The notes under the pieces: generated by a model
Databases searched by the model: none
Seen by the model: only the letters and a program-made list of their open reading frames with translations
What the model was told of the DNA's origin: nothing
Program-made: the position numbers and the translations under genes
Part shown: positions 10,930 to 25,900 of the stretch, in pieces
Layout: every line of letters begins with the position of its first letter
Position numbering within the stretch: the stretch's first letter is position 1
Assembly: GCF_040183065.1 (NCBI RefSeq)
Contig: NC_091119.1
Coordinates: forward strand, 64,900,392-64,964,391
Direction of reading: 5' to 3'
DNA: 64,000 nt
Origin: Periplaneta americana
Taxonomy: Eukaryota > Arthropoda > Insecta > Blattodea > Blattidae

Positions 10930-13900
10930 CGTGCGTGCGTAGTGTGTGCGTGCAATCAATCAGTAGCAACTGAAAATATTGTGAATGCTAGATTGTATTA
11001 TATTTTATGGTTGGGAAGAGTGAAGAGTGCAAGTTTCAGCTGATGGTAGGTGCGAGAGTGGCAAGTTTATTAATAATCCTAATGTTATCTGCCAGCAGTC
11101 TGTCAGGTCTGTACTATAGATACTGTACAAGGAATCTACAGAATCTGGATTCATAATTGATCTCACTGTGCGTTTCGAAACGAATAAGGAACAGCCGACT
11201 GAAGTGGATAAGGAAAAAAAAGAATATCTATAATCCCACCATTCTCTATTACCTCCAAAAATACCATCTAAAAGAACTTGAAGTATTCGGAGTTATAGTT
11301 GGAGCAAGAGGTACCGCTACTCTCTTCATGAAAGATGTGTTTAAGAGGCTTGGAATACCTACATCTATTACGTGGTGTGTCTAAAAAGTTCGGTGAATGG
11401 TGTCATATCTGAACTGCAACTTGGCACATGTGCTTGCGCATGCGCATGGTTCTTCAGACACTTGGGGAGAATCGATACACAGCATGCAATGCATGTGACT
11501 GGCAGTGTAAACAGACTGCGACCAGTTGAACGTAGTCAGTGTGAGAGGAAGTGTCACAGCGCAATGGAGCAACGTGTAAACATCAAGTTCTGCTACAAAT
11601 TGGGGAAGACTGCAACGGAGACACATGGAATGTTGGTGCAGGTGTACGGGAGGGAAGCCGTGAGCAGAAAATGTGTTTACGAATGGTTTAAACGCTTCCG
11701 TGAAGGGAAGGAAACAATTGAGGATGAGCCACGTTCAGGTCGGCCATCGACAAGCAGAACCCCAGAAATGATCGAGAAAGTGCGACAAATGCTGGCACAA
11801 GATCGACGACTGACTCTAAGATTGATTGCGCGATGATTTGGGTAAGCGGAAGATCTTCTCCCGATTTGTGCCGCACAAGCTCACAGACGAGCAGAAAGCA
11901 AAACGGATGGAAACTTCTGGTGATTTCATTTCCATGTGTGACCAGGATCCATTGCTTCTGAAAACCATCGTCACGGGAGATGAGACCTGGTGCTACCAGT
12001 TCGATCCGGAATCAAAACGACAATCGATGTCATGTTGTTCACCGACTTCCCAGCGACAAAAAAAAAGCCGTCTGCAAAAATGCAAGGTGAAAACACTGTT
12101 GATTGCCTTCGTCGACAACAACGGCATCATCCACAAGGAATTTGTTCCTGCAGGTCAAACCATTAATGCTGCATTTTACCAGTCTGTTTTGAACCGATTG
12201 CTACAGCGTCTCCGGCGGATTCGGCCAGAGTTGCACAGGACTGGAAAATGGATGCTGCTCCATGACAATGCCCCTGCACACTGTGCGATCCGTGTGCGCC
12301 AATTCCTGGCTCAGAAGATTGTAACTGTTCTTGAACACCCCCCGTACTCACCTGATCTGGCTCCTGCGGACTTCTTCCTGTTTCCCCGCTTGTAGGCGGC
12401 CATGAAAGGTGAACGTTTTGCGGGACGTGAATACCATCAAAGATCGTGTGACAGCCATTCTGCGATCGATTCCACAGGAGGCCTTTGCTGATAGTTTCCA
12501 AATCGCAGTCACCTTGCATTTTTGCAGACGGCTTTTTTTTTTTGGTCGCTGGGAAGTCGGTGAACACCATGACATCGATTGTCGTTTTGATTCCGGATCA
12601 AACTGATAGCACCAGGTCTCATCTCCCGTGACGATGGTTTTCAGAAGTAATGAATCCTGGTCACACATGGAAATGAAATCACCAGAAGTTTCCATCCGTT
12701 TTGCTTTTTGCTCGTCTGTGAGCTTGTGCGGCACAAATCGGGAGCAGATCTTCCGCTTACCCAAATCATCGCGGACGATGGTGTGCACCGTGTCCTTGCT
12801 AATGTCCAATTCCTCCGCAATCAATCTTAGAGTCAGTCGTCGATCTTGTGCCAGCATTTGTCGCACTTTCTCGATCATTTCTGGGGTTCTGCTTGTCGAT
12901 GGCCGACCTTAACGTGGCTCATCCTCAATTGTTTCCTTCCCTTCATGGAAGCATTTAAACCATTCGTAAACACATTTTCTGCTCACGGCTTCCCTCCCGT
13001 ACACCTGCACCAACATTCCATGTGTCTCCGTTGCAGTCTTCCCCAATTTGTAGCAGAACTTGATGTTTACACATTGCTCCATTGCGCTGTGACACTTCCT
13101 CTCACATTGACTACGTTCAACTGGTCGCAGTCTGTTTACACTGCCAGTCACATGCATTGCATGCTGTGTATCGATTCTCCCCAAGTGTCTGAAGAACCAT
13201 GCGCATGTGCAAGCACATGCGCCAAGTTGCAGTTCAGATATGACACCATTCACCGAACTTTTTAGACACACCACGTATTCCAACTGTAACCTTAGCTGCA
13301 TTGAAAGGATCAATTGCTCTCCTGAAGCATCACCTATATTCGAAATGAAACTAAGTTCATTAGACTCTTCACTTTTTCGTAATACTTACCTCTCTCTCTC
13401 TCTTTCTAAAACTAGGCATATTCCCACTAATCTAAAAATGTATTTGCAGCTCTGCACTTGTAGGAGTTTCATGGTCAAAACAAAATCAATGGTTCAATGA
13501 ACTTGTAAACATTTATATGCTTAAGTACTCTTTGTCCCTTGCGGCAACTCACGAATGATGAGAAGATTTCTAAATTCCATTATTTGGTGGTGTTTGAAGA
13601 GTGTTTGAATTTACAATGAAAAATAAACACGAAATTTATAGTAAGTGAACATTAATTCATGGTTTATAAGATGACAGATTTTGAAGCAGTTGCATTAACT
13701 TGAGAATGGAGGTTGGTAACAATCTTCTTAGAGATTTTTTCGTGTTGTGTCTTCAGTTTCATAATACAATAAAAGGTGTCTTACATTCATATTTATCATG
13801 TTGTAATATACTCGTATAATGATGATGATAATACCATTTGTTGCTTTCAGTATCCACCAGACAATGTGCCTCGCTCCAATTGGGAGCGCCAAAATTACAT

Positions 13901-16900
13901 GGCCTCTCGGGCTGGGGAGGGAGAGCTGGAAGATAATCTACCCCAGGGCTGTGTTCAATATTTTGTAGCAGGTAATCTTATATATTAAAATTTTTGTGGA
14001 GATATGAGAGAGAATAATGTCAGAGAATGGCACTTGTGTCTGGTATTTGATTGATGTATAACACTCTTTATAGAGATATATGAGCAAACTGTTACATAAA
14101 TAATTGGTACTGTATGAGGTTCAATATTAATCGAACAGCTAGAGTGGCTCTTCTCCACGTTGGAAGTCTAATCTCGAATCTCATTGAATTCAAGTGTAAT
14201 TTGTGATGGACAAGACAGTGTTGGGACAGTTTTTTTATACATCTGTTTCCTCTGCAGTCGTTCCAATATGTCTCTCTACAGTGGAGCTCTCTTTAACATC
14301 GTTAATTCTTTCAAAATAAACTGCGATGGTTTTTGAAAAACCAGTAATGAAATCATGTAAACTCATGTTGGAAAATTAAACACAGTCACATATAAACATC
14401 TTTCTTTTAAGGTATAACTTTGAACATAATTTTATTACATATACGATCTAGAATATGCCGTTAAGAAAATCCAGGATTACAAAAAGGTTTTTGAACTGAA
14501 CAGGGTACATCAGTTGCTTGTCTATAAGGATGACATGAATATGTTAGGAGAAAATCCACAAATTATTAGGGAAAACACGGGAATTTTACTTGAAGCAAGT
14601 AAAGAGATTGGTTTGGAAGTAAATCCCAAAAAGACAAAGTATATGATTATGCGTTGTGATCATAACATATCGTTTGAAGAGGTGGGAAAATTGAAATATC
14701 TTGGAGCAACAGTAATAAATATAAATGACACTCGGGAGGAAATTAAACGCAGAATAAATATGGGAAATGCCTGTTATTATTCAGTTGTTTTTGTCATCCA
14801 GTCTGCTCTCAAAAAGACTGAAAGTTAGAATTTATAAAACAGTTACTGTATATTACCGGTTGTTCTGTATGACTGTGAAACTTGGACTCTAACTTTGAGA
14901 GAGGAACAGAAGTTAAGGGTGTTTGAGAATAAGGAGCTTAAGAAAATATTTGGGGCTAAGAGGGATGAAGAAAGTTACACAACACAGAACTGCACGCATT
15001 GTATTCTTCACCGGACATAATTAGGAACATAAATTCAGACATCTGAGATAAGCAGGGCATGTAGCACATATAGGCGAATCCTTTGTTGTTGTTCTAGTAT
15101 GTCACACCTGTCTTGCAACTTCTTAAGGTTCCTTTAGCAAATTTGTCCATTTCTTCTTTCATTGAATAAGAATATTCTTTCATAGCTTTAATGTCATTTG
15201 TTGGTTAAGAAAGTGAAAGCAAGGGACAATGTATGGCATCAAATAGAATAATAATTAACCATATTTATCAGTGATGAACATGTGTTATTCTATTCAATTT
15301 TTTTGGTCAGTCTATGTAATTTTGCTGTTTTAAAGTGCTCAATCCTTCCTTGAAATGGGTCTGACATATTAAATTATACTCTGTTTACATATACAGTATA
15401 TGTAATTACATTAGATGTACCTACAAATTACCCATTCTGAATTGGAGCACATTTCTGCATCCAAACTGGTTTTGAACTTTTCATTTATGTAAGTAAACAA
15501 GAGTTCTAATTTCGTTACATGTTTCTGTTAAGTATTCTTTTCTGAATCTTTATAATCTGGAATTCTGGTGAAATTTTGACTGCTTCCTATTTACAGGACA
15601 TCTTCCCGTAAAACAACAGGACTATCGGAAGAAGTATAGGAATCTGGCCTCAACTTATTTAACTTTCAGTGCTGATGGCAATGAATTGTTAGTTAATTTG
15701 GGAGGCGAGCAGATATATTTATTTGACATAAACAATAAAAGAAAACCAAAGAAATTTGATATACAGGCTGTTAATATAGACAACCTGAAAACATTTAAAG
15801 GTATGTGTCCTGTTGCTATATTTATAATTTTATATATGATTCGTACATGTTTCAGAATGAAAACTAAGCGTACTTTTAATTTCAGAACATTGTGGTTCTT
15901 CAAACGGTTATAGTAATGGCTTCCGAAATGGCACCAATGGCTTTGCAGCCAGTTCAAATGGTGTTACTCGAAGTACTAATGGAATGACATCCATATTTCC
16001 ATCTTCTCCAACAACTGATAGAAAGTGTGACCTTGAGATGCCGTCACTGCCTTTACGAATTGAAGCTCTGAAATTAAGTGTAAGTATATATATAGCACAT
16101 CCTTAACACTTCTTATTTTTCTCTGTTCTCTCTTTTTTCTTCCTAAGTGATTCCAGTTTTGAATATTGCTAATTTCATTGTATTTATTATATAGTTTGAT
16201 CATGTTGTCCAGAAAAGGGACCAATTCATGAAAGTTAAAGGAAACTGAGTCAACCATGTAACTTTTCTTTCCATCCACATTGATTCTATATTTAGAACCT
16301 CTGAATATTGGGAAGCAAAAAGAAAAATTACTTTGTCAAATTCAGAGCATTAGATACATACATGCTTATTTTGAATCCACGTTTCTTTGCAGAATTGGCT
16401 GATTTTATAAGGGTGTTCGCTGCTATAGTCTTAAAATTTGCACAGGGTATATTACGAGTATGCCTGTCTTTCATAGTATATCTTTTTGTATAGTCTTTTA
16501 TCCCCACTCTTATATTTAAACCAAAGTTACACATCAGTTATAAAATTTATTATTAAATTAATGATAATTAAGGACGTCATGATTAATTAAATTTTATTAG
16601 TATATAATGCCACATTTTTTGTATAAAAGAAAATACCGGTACTGAGAATATTACAGGTTAAAAAAGTGCATGAGAAACAAGAATTGAATTAGGGACTCAG
16701 GTTCGAAATACCATGTGATACAAAAGTCACCAAATGGGGAAAACAGTATTGTAAATTATGTTTTATTTAATGATGCTTGCAACTGCCAAAGTTATATCAG
16801 CATCATTAGTGTGCCGGAATTTTGTCCCGCAAGAGTTCTTTTACATGCCAGTAAATCTACTGACATGAGCCTGTATTTAAGAACACTTAAATGCCTTCAA

Positions 16901-19900
16901 CTGAGCCGGGATCGAACCTACAACCTTAGACACAGAAGGCCAGCATTCTACTGACTTCGCCAGCCAGGCCGACGGAAAACAGTATTAGTTTGAAATGACA
17001 AATGTAGGCATAACAGATTATTTTCTTTGGAACAAATCTCTTAGTAATCACATTCTACCATGAAATACCATACAGCACAATGTTGTTACATTGCATTACT
17101 TTTCGGTAAACGTGACTAGGGAGCTATACCTGAAAGCTAGATTTACATGACTAGGTTTGCATGCAGATATTACTGTTCTCAGTGCAACTGCACAGTACAC
17201 TACTGCAAATGTTCGAACTGTGTTCCATTTACTTGAAGACAGTCTTTTACTCGATCCTGACATTCCTCTTTTACTCTTAAAAGTGTTTCTTATGGAATGT
17301 GGTGGACAACATGGGTGATCCTTCGTTTCAGTTTATCTGTACAGAATGAAAGGGTATAACTACATTCATTTAAACTAGTAATATATATCAACAAAACTAA
17401 CCATTTCTCTATCTATAATGATTATGAAAAAAATCGAGTTTCTATTGAGAGATTGGAAGTGGATACGTTGCAACAGCACAATGCTTTATTTACAGCTGTG
17501 GAAGTACGAAGCCTAATGCAGTAGTAAAAGCAAAGGATTCGCTTCGGATTGCATCAAAAGAGAAGTCTTTCAGTGACGAGGCAATCGATAACAGCTGATT
17601 TGTAGGCCAGTGTGCTTTCTAAAGACGAAAATTCATACATGTGCTCTTATTTTTGCGAATAAAGTAAACAGAAAGGAATACTTAAAATGATAACCTTGCA
17701 ATTCATAATGAACAAACATAAATATGCTAATTCTCAACATCAGTAGGCCTATTTTATTAAGAGTTTGTCAATAACAAAAAAAAAAAAGACAATTTATTAA
17801 CATATCCATACTTTCGGCTGAATTACACTGCAAGAAATAAAAACAAACTACACTTGAACTCGGGCAGTAATCAATTCTGTGTAGAACAAATAAGAAAATA
17901 AAATAACCTTTGTAACATATAAAGGTACACTAGTAACCTCAGCCCTCAATTTATACAGGCTGGAATCACACATCTAGTCTCTAACACTCTTTGTGTCAAG
18001 GCGACAAACGTTCTGGGATTTGGCATTCTTCTGTTAGGAATTCTCATCTGATACTGCCTTAATGATTCATGGGAATTCTGTCTTGATTCCCCATAAATTA
18101 AAGGCACATCTAGATACTCAAGATGTGTAAATTTTGGCATTCTCCTTAATTGACTTCACCTTTAGAATTCCATGAATAGACTGGCATAAGACTTGCTACT
18201 GCTGAGGTACAAAGTAGGATTGCAGATAAACAGTACTCTATACTTACTGAGCAACCCTTAATTGCAGCAGTGCCAGATTTCCCTGAAGGTTCCATCACAA
18301 AAGCACTTGCAATCAGTTAATTTTGTGCATTATTATATAAATGAAGTGTTTTTCGAAGAAATGACAAAGGAATATTTTTTTCGGTTTGTTCTTCGCATTG
18401 ACCATAAATGGGATTCAAACTTCAGATACAATTTTTTTTTTTTTCAGTTAAACCATTATTCAGATACCAAAATTACATTTGACTTTTTGGTTACTTACAA
18501 CCTAAAGATTCTGTTCTTAAAATTAATGTAGTTATACCCCTTTCACCCTATAGATGAAAGCTCTGTCTCAAAAACATGCTGTTTTACATACACAGCAAAA
18601 AAGTCTATAGGTGTGAGATTGTGAAGTCCATGATTGAGATTCACCCCGTCCAATCCACTGCACATTGATCACATTACTTAATTTCTCACGAACTGTTATA
18701 GCATAATATGCTGTGGTCTCAACTAGCTGAAATCACATTCTAATCAGTTTATTCATTAGTAAATCATATAGGAAGTTCATTACAATACTGCCCAACAATT
18801 TTCCGAATGGTACACATTTCCGTAAAAAAATATGATCTCACAATCATATTGCCTAGTATTCCAACCATACTGTGTGGAGTAGCTAGCCTCACATCAGGTG
18901 CCTTCCCAGGTGGTGGATAGGGAAATACTCATCAGATATGGAGGGTAGTAGGGAATTAATATACGGTACCCAGAGTGGACCAAAGCTAGCAACTGCTGTC
19001 TTGTAGTTTGATATTGACTTATCAAAGGCTAAAGAAAGAAAACTGTGATTAAAAGTTACCTGTTCCTCCAGGTTTGGGGGTTGATGCAACTTGCCAACTT
19101 CATTGGAAAAAATGTAATGTAAAAAAACCCAATAGATTACAACTGGATGGATATAATAGTTGTCGGATGAGAGTATATATAGTAAGGGTAATTTTTCAAT
19201 AAATTAAATGGTTTAATAGAGGAAATTGGAAGAGATTTCAACAGTAGAACAAGGAGGCAAACAGAGAGCAAAATTAGATGACCAATTAGAGAAGATGCAC
19301 TAAATGATAACGGTGATAGACTAATTGATATTTATGATCAAAATTCTTTTAAAATTCTAAATGGATTTTACAAACACAATGAAATTCATAAATGCATGGC
19401 ATCGAGATGCACCACAATCAAAATCAAAAATAGATTATATTATAGTAAAGCAACAAACAAAATTGAAAGTATAAAACGTCGGATCTTACAGAGGAGTTAC
19501 TCTTAGCCATCATTTTCTAGTTAACTCCGAAATTTTATAACTCCAGAGAAAGGAAAAGTCAAATTAAGGATGATGACAACTTTAAAACTGAAATGAATAC
19601 TCTGATGTATAACTTAAAAAGTTTAGAGGATGAAAGTACTATTTATTTATACAGAAGGAGATTGAATGAGAAGTTAACAGAAACTGTATTCGATAATTCA
19701 TAAATATAATACCAATATACTTTGAATAACTCAAATGAATCAGCTATAGAAGTCCTAGGTGAAATACACAATTATCATCAGAAAAATTTATTTTACTTTT
19801 CGAATGAGGAAATAGAAAAGGATGTGCAAATAAAAAGGGATTAATACGAGTATTTAAAATGGCTAAATACTTAGAGTATCGACGACAAAATACTTAGAGC

Positions 19901-22900
19901 ATAAACTAAACGTAGGATGAAAGTTGCAGAGGCAAAAAATGAAACTTGGGAAGAATTATGCCAAAAAATTGAAACTTTTATTGGAGGAAAAATAAACACA
20001 GTAGTTGGAGGGCATTGAAAAACTTCGAAGAAATACCAAACAAACATAGTATTGTAAATTTATTAATCTTCAATCTTGGCAACAATATTTCAAAGAAATT
20101 CTAATAGGGACTAGAGAACAATATTTGGATGACATTGAGAATGAAATTAATTAATCCTTAGTTGATTATATTCATTTGAATATTTAAATAGTAAAAGATG
20201 CTATCAAATCTTTGAAATGTAGAAGGGCTATTGGAATTGGAGGAATTCCTGCTGAGTTATTAAAGTATGACATTGATAAATTATATGAGCTTTTAAGAGA
20301 TCTCTTTGAGAAATGTTTAGGAGAGAATGTGCCACCAGATGACTAGGAAATAAAATATATTCTACGGTACATAAGAAAAAAAGAAAAAAGAAACATACTA
20401 ACTATAGCATTGTTGATTACCATGGTCTAATTCAGAATTAAATCACAAAATATAAATATAAACAAAAGATACCGTAGCTGCCATTTCCAAATAAAATAAT
20501 GCATTCCATTTGGCAAGTGACTTTTATATCACATAATATATATGGTACTTCAAATGCAGCAGAATGACAAGGTACTGAAATAAACATTTTTTTTTCTTTT
20601 GATAAAATACAATAAATTTGATGAAGTGAAAACTGATCATTTTCAATTGCGATACCCAGGGTTTGGATTTCAATGACCTAAAGACTCTGGAAATATGCAT
20701 ACAATTTTACCTCAAAAATACCGAAATATGACATAAAAAGTTGAAAATATGACACAAAACAAATTAAATGTTGGCCAAAAAATACTTAGAAAACTTTTTT
20801 ATTCACCTTTCTACAAAATTGTTTGTGAATGTTATTGTATTGGCCATAGCAGACTCTTCAGCCTATAAAAATAGAAGGGTGAAAAATGCCTAACGTCTGT
20901 CCTCTGCATGACTAATACTTTTAACAGGGTCTCTAACTGTTTATGAATTACTACCTGACAACAGTGGGATTGGAACCTCTTAAGTTCCACATATTTGAGA
21001 GAAGTGAAGAGGGTGTAGGTGAGACTGACGAGCAACAATCTGGATATATTCCTAACATTCTTTTGTCCTTTGTGTTTTGACAACTTACTGCTGGTGAATC
21101 CAGTTAATTTCAAACTTCATATAATTATAGGATATGTACTTCTAAGAAAAAAAAGGAAAAGAAGTTCAAACTAAGTAACCAAATGCAAACAAAATTACTT
21201 GCTATTATTGACACAAAACATGTTAGTAATGCTTGGAGAACTGTTAAAACTGTTGTAATATGATCAAAAATATCCTTTCCTAGGTACTATTTTCTTTTAC
21301 AGAATTGTGACTTAATGTTAAAATATGGTAAAATATGCATTTATGTGACCAATGAAACTTTGTCGTCATCATGTTCAACAACTAAAACTGTGTTTAATAA
21401 CTTATAAGTTTGTAAAAAAAGACCAGGATAATACGTGTATATATATAGTCGACCTGGTTGGCGAGTTGGTATAGTGCTGGCCTTCTATGCCCAAGGTTGC
21501 GGGTTCGATCCCGGGCCAGGTCGATGGCATTTAAGTGTGCTTAAATGCGACAGTCTCATGTCAGTAGATTTACTGGCATGTAAAAGAACTCCTGCGGGAC
21601 AAAATTCTGGCACATCCAGCGACGCTGATATAACCTCTGCAGTTGCGAGCGTCGTTAAATAAACCATAACATATATATATATATATATATAATAGAAATC
21701 CGAGTCCTAGTGGTAACATATATTTTAACAAAGCTGATAATACTGTATATAGACAATACATGTATTGGGTACCTTTTTCTAACATGACAATTGCAATGTA
21801 AATAAAATTAAAATGCTGTGAAAGAAACCTATCTGATGACATTGCTTTAAATTTACTGAAAGAATGAACAAGAGTGAATCTTGTTTCCAGAGTGCGAATT
21901 TTAAATAACAATTAAGCTGAATAAGAAGGAATTATATAATATATCTTGCATTATGTCCTTGGCTGTAGCCCTGAGAATGTTTGGTATGAATATTGTGAAG
22001 AATGGTGTGTCATATTGTTAACTGAATTAAAATTTAGCTGTGTTTTTGTCCGTATCAGCAATATGTAGGTTGGATTTTTTTCTACAGATTGTTATTTATC
22101 CACTGGATTGCTCTTATTGTCCCTAGACTTACAATATGTCATGCAACTTATACTGTATTGTTTCAGGCTAATGACGCATTTGAGAGGCAGCATTTTACAT
22201 TAGCCATTAGTTTATATAATAAGGCCATTAGCTATTGTCCAACAGCAGCTGTTCTTTATGGTAACAGAGCTGCAGCATACATGAAAAGGGGATGGTAAGT
22301 CAAATATGTATGCAATATGGTATCTTTATAAAATCAGTACTACTGTAGTAAGAGTAAAATCTCTTAAGTTTGTAGACCTTATACATGGTAAATTAGTTCA
22401 TACAGTAAAACCCTGTTTTAACATTCTTGTTTTTAAGGAATCCCTGTTTTTGAGAAATAATCTGTTAAGGAAATCCAGTTTAAGGAAAATCCCGCTTTTA
22501 AGGATTACTTTTCAAGTCAATTTTGTGATAATGAAACCCGACATACCAACTCAACTTTCAATAATCAATAGTATCAGCATATTTGATAGCGCATCTCAAT
22601 CAATAGTAATGTGATGCCACGTGGTGGCATGATTCTTTATCATTCTTGGCGTTACTTTCACAGTGTAGTTGCTTTGCTTGCTTTGTTCTCGTGCTTTGTG
22701 TGAATCCTGTTTCCAAATTTTTTTTGTTAGTTTATGCTGTTACATATCATTATAATGGAGACTTAATGGAAGAGATTTACTATTGGACAGAAAGTGAAAA
22801 TAATAAGGATTGTCGAGGCTAAACCCCAAATAACATATCACATATGGCATAAAAGAATGGTTTGCCAACTACTTCATTATGGGGAATACTTAAGGAACCC

Positions 22901-25900
22901 GGAGGTTCATTGCCGCCCTCACATAAGTCCACCATCAGTCCCTATCCTGAGCAAGATTAATCCAGTCTCTACAATCATATCCTACCTTCCTCAAAGCCAT
23001 TTTAATATTATCCTCCCATCTACGTCTCGGCCTCTTCAAAAGTCTTTTTCCCTCTGGCCTCCCAACTAACACACTATATGCATTTCTGGATTCGCCCGTA
23101 CATTTTATATGCCCATCTCAAACGTCTGGATTTAATGTTCCTAATTATGTCAGGTGAAGAATACAATGCATGCAGTTCTGCGTTTTGTATCTTTCTCCAC
23201 TCTCTTGTAACTTCATCCCTCTTAGCCCCAAATATTTTCCTAAGCACCTTATTCTCAAACACCTTTAACCTCTATTCCTCTCTTAAAAGGAGAGTCCAAG
23301 TTTCAGAATCAAACAGAATAACCGATAATATAACTGTTTTATAAATTCTGACTTTAAGCTTTTTTGAGAGCAGATTGGATGACAAAAACTTCTCAACCAA
23401 ATAATAACAGGCATTTCCCATATTTATTCTGCATTTAATTTCCTTCTGAGTATCATATTTGTCACTGTTGCTCTAAGATATTTGAATTTTTCCACCTCTT
23501 CAAAGGATAAATGTCCAATTTTTATATTTCGATTTCGTACAATGTTCTGGTCACGAGACATGATCATATACTTTGTCTTTTCGGGATTTACTTCCAAACC
23601 TATCGCTTTACTTGCATCAAGTAAAATTTCCGTGTTTTCCCTAATCGTTTATGGATTTTCTGCTAACATATTCATGTCATCCGCATAGACAAGAAGCTGA
23701 TGTAATTCAAATCCAAACCCTGTCTGTTATCCTGGACTTTCCTAATGGCATACTCTAAAGCAAAGTTAAAAGTGAAGGTGATAGTGCATCTCCTTGCTTT
23801 AGCCCACAGTGAATTGGAAAAGCATCAGAATGAAGAAGAAAGAAGAAATTTTCAATGTTGAGTTTCAGTGTGGTTTAGATTCAATGAAATGGAAAAACGT
23901 TCATGCCACACCATTTGAAGAGTTAGAAAATATTATAATAAAATTTATTGTAAATAATAATATTGTAAGTCTAATTAAATGATTATACGAGGCCTGTCTA
24001 AAAAGTATCCGACCTTTAGCCAGAAAAAATATTTCAAATAGCTGACGGGGTTGGGACCCTAATCCCCTTCAAAGTAGGCCCCTTCTGCTTGCACACACTT
24101 AGCCCACTGATCCTTCCACTGCCGGAAACACCTCTGGAAGTCTTCTTTTGGAATGGTGTTCAGCTCCGTCGTCGCGTTCCGCATTATCTCTTCTCTACTC
24201 TCAAAACGGGATCCTTTCAGTGGTGTCTTCAATTTTGGAAACAACCAGAAGTCGCAAGGAGCCAGGTCTGGAGAGTAGGGAGGTTGGCGAACGGTTGTAA
24301 TTCCATGTTTGGCCAAGAAAGTGTGGATCAATTGGGATGAATGTGCGGGGGCATTGTCGTGATGCAAGTGCCAGTTGTTCGCCATCCACATGTCTGGTCT
24401 TTTGCGCCGAACTGCATCACGGAGTCGCCGGAGAACATCGTGATAGTACTCCTTTGTCACCGTTTGTCCTTCCGGTGCGTATTCGTGATGCACAATTCCA
24501 TGGACATCAAAGAAAACAGTCAGCATCACCTTGATTTTGCTTCGCACCTGCCGTGCTTTCTTCGGCCTTGGAGACTCGGGATGCTTCCATTGCTACGACT
24601 GTCTTTTTGTTTCTGGGTCGTACCCGTACACCCATGACTCATCTCCAGTTATCACGGTGTTCAGAAACCCAGGATCAGTGTTGGCGGTGTCCAGAAGGTC
24701 CTGTGCAACGTCATGACGGAGGTCTTTTTGTTCCGGGGACAACAACTTTGGCACGAATTTCGCAGCCACTCGGTTCATGTTCAAATCATCACGCAAAATT
24801 GCATGTGCAGAATCTTTACTCATTCCAACCTCTTCGGCAATCTCCCGCACGGTCAAACGACGATCTGCCATCACCAAATTTCGCACCCTCTCAACAACAG
24901 CTGCACTCCGAGCAGTTTGGGGCCTGCCACAACACTGCTCACTCTCCGCTGATGTGCGGCCATCTTTGAATCGGTTGAACCACTCCTTAATTTCTGTTAC
25001 ACCCATCGCATCTTCCCCAAACACCTGCTGAATCTTACGAATTGTTTGACTTTGAGAATCACCAAGCTTTTGACAAAATTTGATGCAGTATCTTTGCTCA
25101 ATTCGTTAAAGTCATCTTGCGAGAAAACTAAATCCGACAAACACTTAGAACAGCACCTTACTTGGCGACCACCAGCCAGTGACTGGCACAAGCGAACGCG
25201 GTGAAAAAATTCAAGCATGTGCATTACGGTTCCTCCGTCCACCGTGCACAGTGGCGCCACCTTAGAATCACTACTTTGCGCGGGAAAATTTAAGGTCGGA
25301 TACTTTTTAGACAGGCCTCGTATTGTTTGGTATATAACACACATGTTAATACTAGTTATTTTAGCCTTTCCTTTCCATTTTATGTAAACCCCTTTTGAAG
25401 GAAACTCCCTATTTAAGGAAAAAAAAAAGATAATTCCTCAGAGATTCGTTAAAAAGGGGTTTAGTTCATATTTGTTAAGACTGTTCTGAAGAAAAGTATA
25501 TGTTTAATTAATATTAGAGAAGAAAAATTCGCTCTGATGCCGGGGCTCGAATCCGGGTCCTTGGTTCTGCGTACCAAGCGCTCTCGCCATTGAGCTACGC
25601 TGAAGTCCAATCCACAGCACTGAATCGAACCCCTCTCCTCCAGTGTTTTTTCCTCCTTTTTTCTTTTTCTTTTCCCTTTTTTTCCTTTTTTCTTTTTTTC
25701 TTTTTTTGGCCTGACTCCTAGTTAGGCGTGTATGTTGACATTTTATATTAAGTCAACTGCCATTATACAAGGAGCGCATTCAATTGAGTGACTTGGTGGC
25801 CGGGATTCCACATAATATGCACTGTAATCTCTACAGTAATATACACTGTTGCTCGGAGCGAATTTTTCTCCTCTAATATTAATTGTTACCATAACAGATG

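Larger units (their letters stand above)
11371..13275. mobile_element. Fold-back (inverted double) mariner, 1905 bp
   Basis: Both ends carry the same mariner terminus CGTGGTGTGTCTAAAAAGTT in inverted orientation, each flanked by a TA. The left 718 bp and right 760 bp are near-identical inverted 5' halves of one mariner, each running from TIR to mid-transposase. The central 425 bp or so is the 3' part of the left copy, cut before its own TIR. The result looks like a single transposable unit with two 5' termini. Both transposases are broken, so any movement would need an outside transposase. Confidence 0.88.
22403..25465. mobile_element. pogo/Tigger-like transposon relic hosting later insertions
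   Basis: The left end CAGTAAAACCCTGTTTTAAC and the inverted right end (AAACCCCTTTTTAACGAATC) are the type seen in pogo-like elements. An HTH coding remnant lies at 22765-22870. A LINE fragment (22890-23820) and an entire mariner (23988-25320) are nested inside. The right end is degraded and no target duplication is clear. Confidence 0.55.

Noticed and set aside
10764-10955. Open frame with THTHTH repeats (-).
   Set aside because: Antisense of the (TG)n tail of a LINE fragment.
21451-21522. Functional tRNA gene.
   Set aside because: The cloverleaf is good, but it is joined to a conserved SINE body and 3' end and recurs as such at 16754. It is a SINE head.
25543-25605. Functional tRNA gene (-).
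   Set aside because: The acceptor stem does not close and the same head is repeated at 26450 within a SINE that has a target duplication.
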